DNA of 64,000 bases from Gaiellaceae bacterium (lineage in GTDB: Bacteria > Actinomycetota > Thermoleophilia > Gaiellales > Gaiellaceae), in assembly GCA_026002995.1 (NCBI GenBank), contig BPGK01000001.1, positions 1,612,001-1,676,000 of the forward strand, given 5' to 3'. A model generated the notes under the pieces. It was not told the origin of the DNA and made no database searches. It saw nothing but the letters and a program-made list of their open reading frames with translations. The translations under genes were made by a program, and so were the position numbers. This document shows, piece after piece, positions 35,769 to 43,220 of this stretch. The stretch's first letter is position 1, and each line of letters begins with the position of its first letter.

Positions 35769-36610
35769 CGGTAGAAGCCGCGTCCGCTCTTGCGACCCAA
35801 GAGCCCCGCGTTCCGCATCGCGACGATCCGCGGCGGTGGCGCCATGCGGGGCTCGCGCAGCTTTTCGTAGAGCGCCTCCGAGGCGTGGACGTGCACGTCG
35901 ATGCCGACGAGGTCGACGAGGGTGCAGGGCCCCATCGGCCACCCGGCCCCGGCGGTCATGGCCGTATCGAGCACCTCGGGGGTGACGCGCGCCTCGTCGA
36001 GCGCGCGGATGCAGTCGTTGAGGAGCGGGATGAGGATCCGGTTGACGACGAAGCCCGGGGTGTCGTGGCAGCGAATCGGCCGCTTCCCCATCCGCTCGGC
36101 CACGCCGTACGCTGTCTCCACCGCCTCCTCCGCGGACAGCTCGGCCCGCACGATCTCGACGAGCGGCATGAGCGGCGCCGGGTTGAAGAAGTGCATGCCG
36201 ACGACGCGCTCGGGCGTCGAGGTCGCGGCCGCGATCTCGGTCACCGAGAGGGCCGAGGTGTTCGTCGCGAGGATCGCCTCGGGCCGGACGATCCGCTCGA
36301 GCTCACGGAAGAGCTCGAGCTTCGCCCCGAGATCCTCGACGATCGCCTCGATCACGAGGTCGCAGTCGGCGAGGGCCGAGAGGTCTGTCGTGAGCGTGAG
36401 CCTGGCGAGCGCGTCCTCGCGCTCCTCGGCGGCGAGCTGATCCTTCTCGACCTTGCGCTCGAGGAAGTGCGCGATCCGCTCGCGCGCGCGCTCGCCGAGA
36501 TCCGCCGAGATCTCGCGGCCGACGACCGCATAGCCGGCCTCGATTCCGAGCTGCGCGATGCCGGCGCCCATCGCGCCGAGCCCGACCACGCCGATGCGCC
36601 GGATCTCCAC
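35759..36610 (-). CDS. 3-hydroxyacyl-CoA (3-hydroxybutyryl-CoA) dehydrogenase
   Basis: 283 aa, the short single-function form. NAD-binding GVVGLGAMGAGIAQLG at the N terminus, DLVIEAIVED, and MHFFNPAPLMPLVEIV with the catalytic His near 140; then NRILIPLLNDCIRALDE and GWPMGPCTLVDLVG in the C-terminal domain. It oxidises 3-hydroxyacyl-CoA or the reverse. Gene order with a thiolase 300 bp upstream on the same strand suggests fatty-acid or butanoate metabolism. GTG start with TAGGAT 7 nt upstream. Confidence 0.94.
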   Translation of the reverse strand: MEIRRIGVVGLGAMGAGIAQLGIEAGYAVVGREISADLGERARERIAHFLERKVEKDQLAAEEREDALARLTLTTDLSALADCDLVIEAIVEDLGAKLELFRELERIVRPEAILATNTSALSVTEIAAATSTPERVVGMHFFNPAPLMPLVEIVRAELSAEEAVETAYGVAERMGKRPIRCHDTPGFVVNRILIPLLNDCIRALDEARVTPEVLDTAMTAGAGWPMGPCTLVDLVGIDVHVHASEALYEKLREPRMAPPPRIVAMRNAGLLGRKSGRGFYRYD

Positions 36611-36617
36611 GGCGCGG

Positions 36618-36623
36618 ATCCTA
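36618..36623 (-). promoter_or_regulatory. Leaderless -10 of the 3-hydroxyacyl-CoA dehydrogenase
   Basis: TAGGAT lies 7 nt before the GTG at 36610, downstream of the 36-aa ORF. Confidence 0.45.
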
Positions 36624-36667
36624 CTGGGGTCGCCTCGACGGCGTCGCCGGCTTCGGAGATCCGCGCG

Positions 36668-36778
36668 TCAGCGGCCGAGCCGTCGGCGCTCGCGCTCGTC
36701 GAAGCGCGAGTCGACCCCTGCGATCGCCGCGAGCGGGCCGCTGACGGCGAGGAGGGTGAGCAGGACGAATCCGATCAT
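36668..36778 (-). CDS. Small putative membrane peptide
   Basis: 36 codons: one hydrophobic helix (MIGFVLLTLLAVSGPLAAIAG) followed by a charged tail (DSRFDERERRRLGR). The hydrophobic-then-charged plan and codon use look like a real small gene; I recall similar mini-proteins in related genomes but cannot verify it. A 7-bp inverted repeat (GATGGCG-T-CGCCATC, 36787-36801) lies just upstream. The rest of the 130-bp gap to the thiolase shows nothing clear. Confidence 0.45.
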   Translation of the reverse strand: MIGFVLLTLLAVSGPLAAIAGVDSRFDERERRRLGR

Positions 36779-36908
36779 GCGCCCATGATGGCGTCGCCAT
36801 CGTGATCAGCACAAGTCGTGTTAATCGTGGAATCGATGCACAAGACTTATCGACTCGCTCGACGCAGGAGCCGTGTTCGAGGAGCCGCTGAGCCCGGCAG
36901 TCGCCCGC

Positions 36909-38078
36909 TCAGAGACGCTCGACGACGCCGGCGATCGCCTGACCCTGGCCGATGCACATCGTCGCGATCCCGTAGCGAGCGCCTCGCCGCTCGAGCTCGT
37001 TGAGCAAGGTCGCCGTGATCCGCGCGCCGGTCGCGCCGAGCGGATGGCCCAGCGAGATGCCGCCTCCGTTCGGGTTCACGTCGCCGGCCTCCCAGCGCTC
37101 GTGGAGCCCGGTGTCGGCGAGGAACTGCAGCACGACCGACGCGAAGGCCTCGTTCACCTCGATCACCGCCACGTCGTCCCAGCGGAGCCCGGCCTTCGCG
37201 AGCGCGCGCTCGCACGCCTGTGGATTGCCGTGCAGCATCCGGTACGGGTCGACTCCCGAGAGGCCGAACGAGACGAAGCGCGCGCGCGGCGTGAGCCCGA
37301 GACGCTCGACCGCGGCCTCGCTCGCGAGCAGCATCGCCGCCGAACCGTCCACGATCGAGCTCGAGTTGCCCGCGGTCACGACGCCGTCCGGCTTGAAGGC
37401 CGGCGCGAGCGACGCCATCTTCTCGAGCGAGGTATCGCGACGCGGCGTCTCGTCGACGGCGAAGAGCACGGCCGCGCCGGCGGCGCCCACCTCGACGGGC
37501 ACGATCTCGTTCTCGAAGCGGCCCTCGTCGATCGCGGCGACCGCCCGGCGGTGCGACTCGAGCGAGTACGCGTCGAGCTCCTCGCGCGTCAGCCCCCACT
37601 CCTCCGCGATCACCTCGGCCGAGATGCCCTGGGGGACGATCGGCCAGCGCTCGCCGATCTTCGGGTTGACCGCGCCCCAGCCTGCCTCGCCGAGGTTGGA
37701 GCCCATCGGCACGCGCGTCATGTGCTCGACCCCGGCGGCGACGACGAGGTCGAGGTGGCCGGCCTGGATGGCCGCGGCGCCGTTGAACGCCGCCTGGAAC
37801 GACGATCCGCACTGCCGGTCGACCGTGGTCGCGCACACGGTCTCGGGCCAGCCCGCGACGAGCACGGCGACCCGGCCGACGTTGAGCGCCTGCTCTCCGA
37901 CCTGCGTGACGCAGCCCATCTGCACGTCCTCGATCTCGCCCGGCTCGAGCCCGATCCGGGCAACGAGCCCGTTCAGCACCTGCGCTGCGAGCTCGTCAGC
38001 GCGGAGCTCGGCGAGCGACCCCCCGCGCTTGCCGATCGGCGAGCGGACGGCGTCGACGATGTACGCCTGTGAGGCCAT
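36909..38078 (-). CDS. Thiolase (acetyl-CoA C-acyltransferase family)
   Basis: 389 aa. Nucleophile Cys in TVDRQCGSSFQAAF near residue 88, substrate-binding NEAFASVV, catalytic His in NPNGGGISLGHPLGATGAR and the second Cys in MCIGQGQ near the C terminus. It cleaves 3-ketoacyl-CoA or condenses acetyl-CoA. The ATG at 38078 gives MASQAYIVDAVRSPIG. Divergent from the aldehyde dehydrogenase, whose start is 27 bp away, with a shared symmetric -10. Confidence 0.94.
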   Translation of the reverse strand: MASQAYIVDAVRSPIGKRGGSLAELRADELAAQVLNGLVARIGLEPGEIEDVQMGCVTQVGEQALNVGRVAVLVAGWPETVCATTVDRQCGSSFQAAFNGAAAIQAGHLDLVVAAGVEHMTRVPMGSNLGEAGWGAVNPKIGERWPIVPQGISAEVIAEEWGLTREELDAYSLESHRRAVAAIDEGRFENEIVPVEVGAAGAAVLFAVDETPRRDTSLEKMASLAPAFKPDGVVTAGNSSSIVDGSAAMLLASEAAVERLGLTPRARFVSFGLSGVDPYRMLHGNPQACERALAKAGLRWDDVAVIEVNEAFASVVLQFLADTGLHERWEAGDVNPNGGGISLGHPLGATGARITATLLNELERRGARYGIATMCIGQGQAIAGVVERL

Positions 38079-38088
38079 GTCTCCCCGC

Positions 38089-38098
38089 AATCTACACT
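38089..38098. promoter_or_regulatory. Symmetric -10 shared by thiolase and aldehyde dehydrogenase
   Basis: AATCTACACT reads TAGATT toward the thiolase (10 nt to ATG) and TACACT toward the aldehyde dehydrogenase (6 nt to GTG). The TA at 38093-38094 is common to both. Confidence 0.55.
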
Positions 38099-38104
38099 GA
38101 CGCC

Positions 38105-39532
38105 GTGGCGACGACGGCGGTCGAGCGCAGGCTCCTCATCGGAGGCGAGTGGGTCGAGACCGGCGCGTGGATCGACGTCCGCTCGCCGTACGACGGGACG
38201 CTCGTCGGCCGCGTGCCGAAAGCGGGGGCGGTCGAGACGCGTCGCGCCCTCGACGCCGCCGAGGCGGCGATGCGCGAGCCGCTGCCGGCACACCGGCGCG
38301 CGGCGATCTTGGATCGGGTCGCCGCAGCGCTCGGTGAGCGCCAGGACGAGGTCGCCAGGACGATCTGTGCGGAAGCGGGGAAGCCGCTGAAGGCCGCGCG
38401 CGTCGAGGCCTCGCGTGCCGTCTCGACCTTCACCATGGCAGCTGTCGAGGCGCGCAAGCTCGCCGGCGAGACCGTGCCCATGGACGCGACGCCGGCCGGA
38501 GAGGGGAAGCTCGCCCTCACGCTCCGCCTGCCGATCGGGATCGTCGGCGCGATCTCGCCCTTCAACTTCCCCCTCAACCTCGTCGCGCACAAGGTCGCGC
38601 CCGCGCTCGCCGCCGGCTGCGCCGTCGTCCTCAAGCCCGCGTCGCAGACGCCGCTGTCGGCGCTCCTCCTCGCGGAGATCGAGTCCGAAGCCGGGCTCCC
38701 TGCTGGATGGCTCAACGTCGTCTGCGGCCCCGCAGCCGAGATCGGCGACGTCCTCGTCGAGGACGCGCGTGTCAAGCTCATCACCTTCACCGGCTCATCC
38801 GGCGTCGGCTGGGCGCTCCGCGAGCGCGCCGCGCGCAAGCGGGTGAGCCTCGAGCTCGGGAACGCGACTCCCGTGATCGTGGCCGCCGACGCCGACCTCG
38901 ACGACGCGGCCGCGCGCCTGGCGGCGAACGCCTTCTCCTTCGCCGGCCAGAGCTGCATCTCGGTGCAGCGGATCTACGTCGAGCGCGACGCGTACGACGG
39001 CTTCCTCGAGCGCTTCCTCCCGCTCGTCGAGTCGCTCGTGGTCGGCGATCCCGCGGACGAGGCGACCGACGTCGGGCCGCTCATCACGCGCGGGGAGCGG
39101 GATCGCGTCCTGGCCTGGATCGAGGAAGCTCGGGCCGGCGGCGCGGAGATCCTGGCTGGAGGGACGCTCGAGGGCGACCTGCTCCGGCCGACCGTCGTCG
39201 CGCGTGCTCCCGCGGACAGCAAGCTGTCGTGCGAGGAGGTCTTCGGCCCGGTCTGCACGGTCGCCCCGTACGACACGCTCGAGGAGGCGATCGCGCTCTG
39301 CAACGCAACGCGCTTCGGGCTCCAGGCAGGCGTATTCACGACGAGCACGGCAACCGCCTTCGCTGCCGCGCGCGCCCTCGAGTTCGGCGGCGTGACGGTG
39401 AACGAGGCGCCGACGTTCCGAGCCGACCAGATGCCCTACGGGGGAGTGAAAGACTCCGGAAACACGCGCGAGGGGCCCGCGTACGCCGTCCGCGAGATGA
39501 CCGAGGACCGCCTCGTCGTCCTCCACGTCTAG
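38105..39532 (+). CDS. NAD(P)-dependent aldehyde dehydrogenase
   Basis: 475 aa. Family marks: GAISPFNFPLNLVAHKVAPALAAG with Asn, LKPASQTPLSA, ITFTGSSGVGWA, catalytic Glu in SLELGNATPVIV and catalytic Cys in FAGQSCISVQRIYV near 281, and EEVFGPVCTV. The ELGNATP form (not ELGGK) and FAGQSCIS resemble lactaldehyde, glyceraldehyde-3-phosphate and succinate-semialdehyde groups; the exact substrate is unclear. The GTG start is supported by the leaderless -10. Confidence 0.93.
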   Translation: MATTAVERRLLIGGEWVETGAWIDVRSPYDGTLVGRVPKAGAVETRRALDAAEAAMREPLPAHRRAAILDRVAAALGERQDEVARTICAEAGKPLKAARVEASRAVSTFTMAAVEARKLAGETVPMDATPAGEGKLALTLRLPIGIVGAISPFNFPLNLVAHKVAPALAAGCAVVLKPASQTPLSALLLAEIESEAGLPAGWLNVVCGPAAEIGDVLVEDARVKLITFTGSSGVGWALRERAARKRVSLELGNATPVIVAADADLDDAAARLAANAFSFAGQSCISVQRIYVERDAYDGFLERFLPLVESLVVGDPADEATDVGPLITRGERDRVLAWIEEARAGGAEILAGGTLEGDLLRPTVVARAPADSKLSCEEVFGPVCTVAPYDTLEEAIALCNATRFGLQAGVFTTSTATAFAAARALEFGGVTVNEAPTFRADQMPYGGVKDSGNTREGPAYAVREMTEDRLVVLHV

Positions 39533-39535
39533 CCT
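39530..39535 (+). promoter_or_regulatory. Leaderless -10 of the zinc-ribbon gene
   Basis: TAGCCT lies 6 nt before the GTG at 39542 and includes the aldehyde dehydrogenase stop codon (TAG). Confidence 0.4.
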
Positions 39536-39541
39536 GACGCC

Positions 39542-39910
39542 GTGGCGACGTCGGACGACACTGCCGCGCCAGAGCCCGCGAGGTACGTCGCCCCACCGCC
39601 GAGGGAGCTCAAGCGCGAGCGCAAGGCGCTCCTCGCCGTGCGCGAGGAGCGGCTGCGCGACCTCGGCGGCCTCACCCTCGAGATGTACAAGCGGGACCGG
39701 TTCGTCGCGGAGCTCGTCGTCGAGCGGTGCGCCGAGCTCGTCGCGATCGAAGCCCGCGTCCAGGAGATCGACGCCCTGCTCGCCGGCACGGCGGGGCTCC
39801 GCGGCGGCGCGACCTGCATCTGCGGGGCACCGCTCCTCCTCGGAGCGCGGTTCTGCGCGACCTGCGGGCGCTCGGTCGACGGCTCCCGGCCGGCAGAGGC
39901 CCGCGCGTGA
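39542..39910 (+). CDS. Zinc-ribbon protein, first of a pair
   Basis: 122 aa. A basic, helical N-terminal half (PPPRELKRERKALLAVREER) is followed by a C-terminal four-cysteine ribbon: CICG and CATCG (ATCICGAPLLLGARFCATCG, about 90-109). No TM helix. Function unknown. Overlaps the next gene by 4 nt (GTGA), and both encode zinc ribbons, which suggests partner proteins at the membrane. Confidence 0.75.
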   Translation: MATSDDTAAPEPARYVAPPPRELKRERKALLAVREERLRDLGGLTLEMYKRDRFVAELVVERCAELVAIEARVQEIDALLAGTAGLRGGATCICGAPLLLGARFCATCGRSVDGSRPAEARA

Positions 39911-40470
39911 GCGCCTGCCCACGGTGCGGAACGCACGTCGAGCCGGGCCAGGAGTACTGCCTCGGGTGCGGCTCCCGGCTGCCGGGCCCCGGCCTGCCAC
40001 CGGGTCGGCGCGACTCCACCGGCTGGGCGCTCCGCGCGCTCGTCGCCCTCCTGGTCGCGGCGGTCGGCGCCGCGGTTGCGGTCGCGACCGGTGGTCGCTC
40101 GGCCGGAAGCGATCGGCTCGTGACCGCGACGGGGGGCTTCGTCACCGTGCCGACGACCACGACCCTGCCGTCCGACGTGCCGGCCGCGGAGAGCGCGGGC
40201 TGGCCGGGCGCCGAGGACGGGTGGACGATCGTCCTCGCCTCGTTCCCACAAGCAGAGGGTCGCCGCGGCGCGGCGCTGAAGGCCCGAGAGGCGAGGCGTC
40301 GGGGCCTCCGCCGTGTCGGCGTCCTCGACTCCTCGGGCTACGCGAGCCTCCACCCCGGCTACTGGGTCGTCTTCACCGGCATCTACGGCTCCGAGGCCGA
40401 GGCGAGGAGCGAGCTCGCGCGCGCGCGGCAGGTCGTGCGCACCGCGACGGTGCGTCGCATCGTCCGCTGA
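39907..40470 (+). CDS. Zinc-ribbon membrane protein with SPOR-like domain
   Basis: 187 aa. N-terminal ribbon (CPRCG and CLGCG, residues 4-22), one TM helix (about 40-60), a Thr/Pro linker, then a C-terminal domain that reads like SPOR (WTIVLASFPQAEG, LHPGYWVVFTGIYGSEAEAR), about residues 100-180. SPOR domains bind denuded septal glycan, so a cell-envelope or division role is possible. GTG start, coupled to the upstream zinc-ribbon gene. Confidence 0.75.
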   Translation: MSACPRCGTHVEPGQEYCLGCGSRLPGPGLPPGRRDSTGWALRALVALLVAAVGAAVAVATGGRSAGSDRLVTATGGFVTVPTTTTLPSDVPAAESAGWPGAEDGWTIVLASFPQAEGRRGAALKAREARRRGLRRVGVLDSSGYASLHPGYWVVFTGIYGSEAEARSELARARQVVRTATVRRIVR

Positions 40471-40502
40471 CGTTGTCTTTCGAGACGACGATCGTCCAGA
40501 CT

Positions 40503-40531
40503 TTGTAACACGCTGGGAAAGTCGCTACACT
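40503..40531 (+). promoter_or_regulatory. Strong promoter of the 150-aa gene
   Basis: -35 TTGTAA (40503-40508), exact 17-bp spacer, -10 TACACT (40526-40531). Transcription would begin near 40538, leaving a leader of about 70 nt with a Shine-Dalgarno, unlike the leaderless genes around it. The local sequence is AT-richer than its surroundings. Confidence 0.7.
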
Positions 40532-40606
40532 GAGTGGGTACAGCGTCGTCTTCACGCACTTTTTCGGCCCGGCGAGAGGATCTCGACAGGAGAGACGAGA
40601 GACGGA

Positions 40607-41059
40607 ATGGACGATCACGCCGCGCAGCTACGCTCCTGCATGTATCAATACTCGCGAGCGATCTACCGCTCGATCAAGGACCTCGTCGACCCGTACGCGG
40701 ACGCAGCGACCCGGCTTTCGTACCGACGGGCGATCCTCGCCGAGTGCGAGCGCACGATGGAGCGCCTCGCCGACGACCCGCACTACTTCGCCCAGCCGGA
40801 CCGCACGCTCTTCGCGGACATTCGCCGCTACTTCCCGATCACCGCGCAGGCGCAGGTCGCGTGGGCCGTGCGTGAGGGGGTCGGCGCTGCGATCGCGTTC
40901 ATCGAGCAGCAGATCGAGGCGGGGCTCCTCGACGGCGGCGTCTCCCGCTGCCACGCGACGACGCGCAAGGGGAAGGCGTGCCAGCGGACGCCCCTCCCCG
41001 GCCGCGACTACTGTCCGTCGCACCAGCACCTCGAGCGCGCGACGATCGCCGCCGCCTGA
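40607..41059 (+). CDS. Conserved hypothetical with C-terminal Cys/His zinc motif
   Basis: 150 aa. A helical N-terminal domain (YSRAIYRSIKDLVDPYADAA, then ERTMERLADDPHYF) is followed by a small C-terminal motif CHATTRKGKACQRTPLPGRD then YCPSHQ, with Cys-x8-Cys-x10-Cys-x2-His spacing, similar to short zinc motifs of the DUF5763 type. ATG preceded by AGGAGAGACGAGAG. It has its own promoter and a 70-nt leader. Function unknown. Confidence 0.8.
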   Translation: MDDHAAQLRSCMYQYSRAIYRSIKDLVDPYADAATRLSYRRAILAECERTMERLADDPHYFAQPDRTLFADIRRYFPITAQAQVAWAVREGVGAAIAFIEQQIEAGLLDGGVSRCHATTRKGKACQRTPLPGRDYCPSHQHLERATIAAA

Positions 41060-41093
41060 GGCGCCCGCGCCCTCTCGCTCGAGCCACGGCCGC

Positions 41094-41099
41094 TAAGCT
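41094..41099 (+). promoter_or_regulatory. Leaderless -10 of the PafBC-like gene
   Basis: TAAGCT lies 9 nt before the ATG at 41109. Confidence 0.45.
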
Positions 41100-41108
41100 C
41101 GCGGACGG

Positions 41109-43118
41109 ATGTCGCACGACGCCGACAAGCTGATCCGGCAGCTCTCGCTCGTTGCGTACCTCATGGCGGAGCGACGTCCGCTCACCGCCCGCGACGTGAA
41201 GTCGAACGTCGAGGGCTACAGCGAGATGTCGGACGAGGCGTTCGCGCGCCGCTTCTACAGCGACCGGGCGGAGTTGACCGCGCTCGGCGTGCCGCTCTCC
41301 TCCCAGCGCGACGAGTTCACCGGCGAAGAGCTCTACACGCTCCGCTCCGAGCACTACTTCCTCGACCGCCTCGACCTGGACGACGACGAGCTCGCCGCTC
41401 TGCAGACGGCGCTCTACTACCTCGAGGGCAAGTTCGCGTACGCCGAGCCGCTCCGGCTCGCGCTCCAGAACCTCGCGCTCGGCCGTTCCGGGTTCAGCGA
41501 GCCCCCGACGGCGACCGCCGAGCGCGTGCGCGTGAGCGCGCCCGACTACTCGCCCGAGCTCGCGGGCCGTCTCTCGAAGCTCGAATCGGCGATCTCGAAG
41601 CAGCGAACAGTCCGATTCGGCTACTGGAGCCCGAGTAGACCGCGTCCGACCGAGCGGGTGTTGAACCCCTACGCGCTCCGCCTCGACGACGGCAACTGGT
41701 ACGTCATCGGCCACGACCTCGAGCGCGATCTCGTACGTACGTTCAAGGTCTCCCGCATCCGCGGGGACATCCGCTTCGCGACGCGCCGCGAGCGGGACTT
41801 CCGAACGCCCCCCGACTTCGATGTGGAGGAGCATCGCGTCCCGCGCCCCTGGCAGATCGGCGAGATCGTCGGGACGGCGCGCATCGCGGTCTCGGAGGAC
41901 ACCGCGTGGTGGGTCGCTCGAACCCTCGCCGACGCCGGCACCGTCGAGGACGGCGTCTTCGAGACCGACTACGCGTCCGTCGAGCTCCTCGCAGGCTGGG
42001 TGCTCCGCCAGAACGGCCGAGCGACCGTCCTCGAGCCCGACGAGCTGCGGACGGCGGTCACGGACGCGCTCACGCGCCTTGAGGAGACGCATACGGGCCC
42101 GGCCCCGGAGCCGGCCGGCCCGAAGCGCCGCGATCCGCGCCAGCCGCTCCCGGAGCGGCCGGCCGGCCCGGTGGCGCCCGAGCGCTTCGGCGTGCTGCAA
42201 GCGCTGCTCGCGCACCTGCTGGCTGCGTGCGGCGACGAGCGCACGGCCGTCCTCGACGCGGCCGAGCTGGCGACACGCTTCTCCATCCCGCTCGAGGAGC
42301 TTGGAGAGCACCTCTCGCTCCTCAACCTCGTGAACTTCGGCGGCGGCTGCTACGCGGTCTACGCCGAGCTCGACGGAGACGTCGTGCGGGTCGAGAAGGA
42401 GCTCTACGGCGACGTCTTCCGGCGCCCCCCGAAGCTCACCCCGCTCGAGGCCCGTGCGATCCGGCTCGCGATCGCGTACGTCGGCCCGACGATCGCGGCC
42501 GAGGCGCACACGCCGCTCGAGCGGGTGCGCAAGAAGCTCGAGGAGACGTTCGGCCGCTTCGACCTCGCCGGCACGCCCGAGCCTCGGGTCGCCTCGGACG
42601 AGGAGGCGCTCGTCAAGATCCTGAGCGAGGGGGCCGAGCGTCACCTGCTCGTCGAGCTCGAGTACCTCAAGGAGGGCGACGAGCGCCCGACGCGAAGGCT
42701 GGTCGAGCCGTATACGATCGAGCGCGAGCTCCCCGTCTGGCGCGTGCACACCTGGGATCGCACGGTCGACGGCGCGCGCACGTTCCGCCTCGATCGCATG
42801 CGCTCCGCCCGCCTCACGGACGAGCCGTTCGAGCCCCGGGACGGCTTCGATCCCTCGTACCTCCGAGACCCGAGGGTCGCCCGGCTCCTGCACTCCCCCG
42901 CGATCGCGCGCTGGAAGCTCGAGCGCGGCGCGCAGCCCCTCACCGACGGCTCGGCGCTCGCCGACGTGCCGTACAAGACCGAGGAGTGGCTCCTCTCCGA
43001 GGTCTTCGCCGACCGCGGAGAGACGGTCGTGCTCGGGCCTGCCCGGCTCCGCGACCTCGTCGCGCGCCGTGCCCGGCGGCTCCTGCGGGAGGTCGGGGGC
43101 GTGCCCGCTCGTCGCTGA
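41109..43118 (+). CDS. WYL-domain transcriptional regulator, PafB-PafC fusion
   Basis: 669 aa, twice the size of one PafB or PafC protein. Each half has an N-terminal winged-helix region and a WYL domain: LNPYALRLDDGNWYVIGHDLE with SRIRGD (about 180-220) in the first, and VEPYTIERELPVWRVHTWD with LDRMRSARL (about 535-565) in the second. A Pro/Arg-rich linker (about 325-360) joins them. In mycobacteria the PafB-PafC pair activates RecA-independent DNA damage genes. In this window it coexists with an SOS box, so both damage pathways may operate. Confidence 0.9.
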   Translation: MSHDADKLIRQLSLVAYLMAERRPLTARDVKSNVEGYSEMSDEAFARRFYSDRAELTALGVPLSSQRDEFTGEELYTLRSEHYFLDRLDLDDDELAALQTALYYLEGKFAYAEPLRLALQNLALGRSGFSEPPTATAERVRVSAPDYSPELAGRLSKLESAISKQRTVRFGYWSPSRPRPTERVLNPYALRLDDGNWYVIGHDLERDLVRTFKVSRIRGDIRFATRRERDFRTPPDFDVEEHRVPRPWQIGEIVGTARIAVSEDTAWWVARTLADAGTVEDGVFETDYASVELLAGWVLRQNGRATVLEPDELRTAVTDALTRLEETHTGPAPEPAGPKRRDPRQPLPERPAGPVAPERFGVLQALLAHLLAACGDERTAVLDAAELATRFSIPLEELGEHLSLLNLVNFGGGCYAVYAELDGDVVRVEKELYGDVFRRPPKLTPLEARAIRLAIAYVGPTIAAEAHTPLERVRKKLEETFGRFDLAGTPEPRVASDEEALVKILSEGAERHLLVELEYLKEGDERPTRRLVEPYTIERELPVWRVHTWDRTVDGARTFRLDRMRSARLTDEPFEPRDGFDPSYLRDPRVARLLHSPAIARWKLERGAQPLTDGSALADVPYKTEEWLLSEVFADRGETVVLGPARLRDLVARRARRLLREVGGVPARR

Positions 43119-43190
43119 CGTCGCCGAGACTGCAACGACTTCGAGACAAGTCAGCGCCGGGGACGCCTCGCGCCGCCGCATCGCGCTACC

Positions 43191-43208
43191 GTTGTCGTAT
43201 CCGACAAC
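43191..43208. promoter_or_regulatory. Inverted repeat between pafBC and the secreted cluster
   Basis: GTTGTCG-TATC-CGACAAC, a perfect 7-bp inverted repeat. It starts inside a -10 candidate TACCGT (43187-43192) and ends 12 nt before the ATG at 43221. A dimeric repressor operator fits best; there is no T-tract. Confidence 0.45.
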
Positions 43209-43220
43209 GAAGGAGACGAG

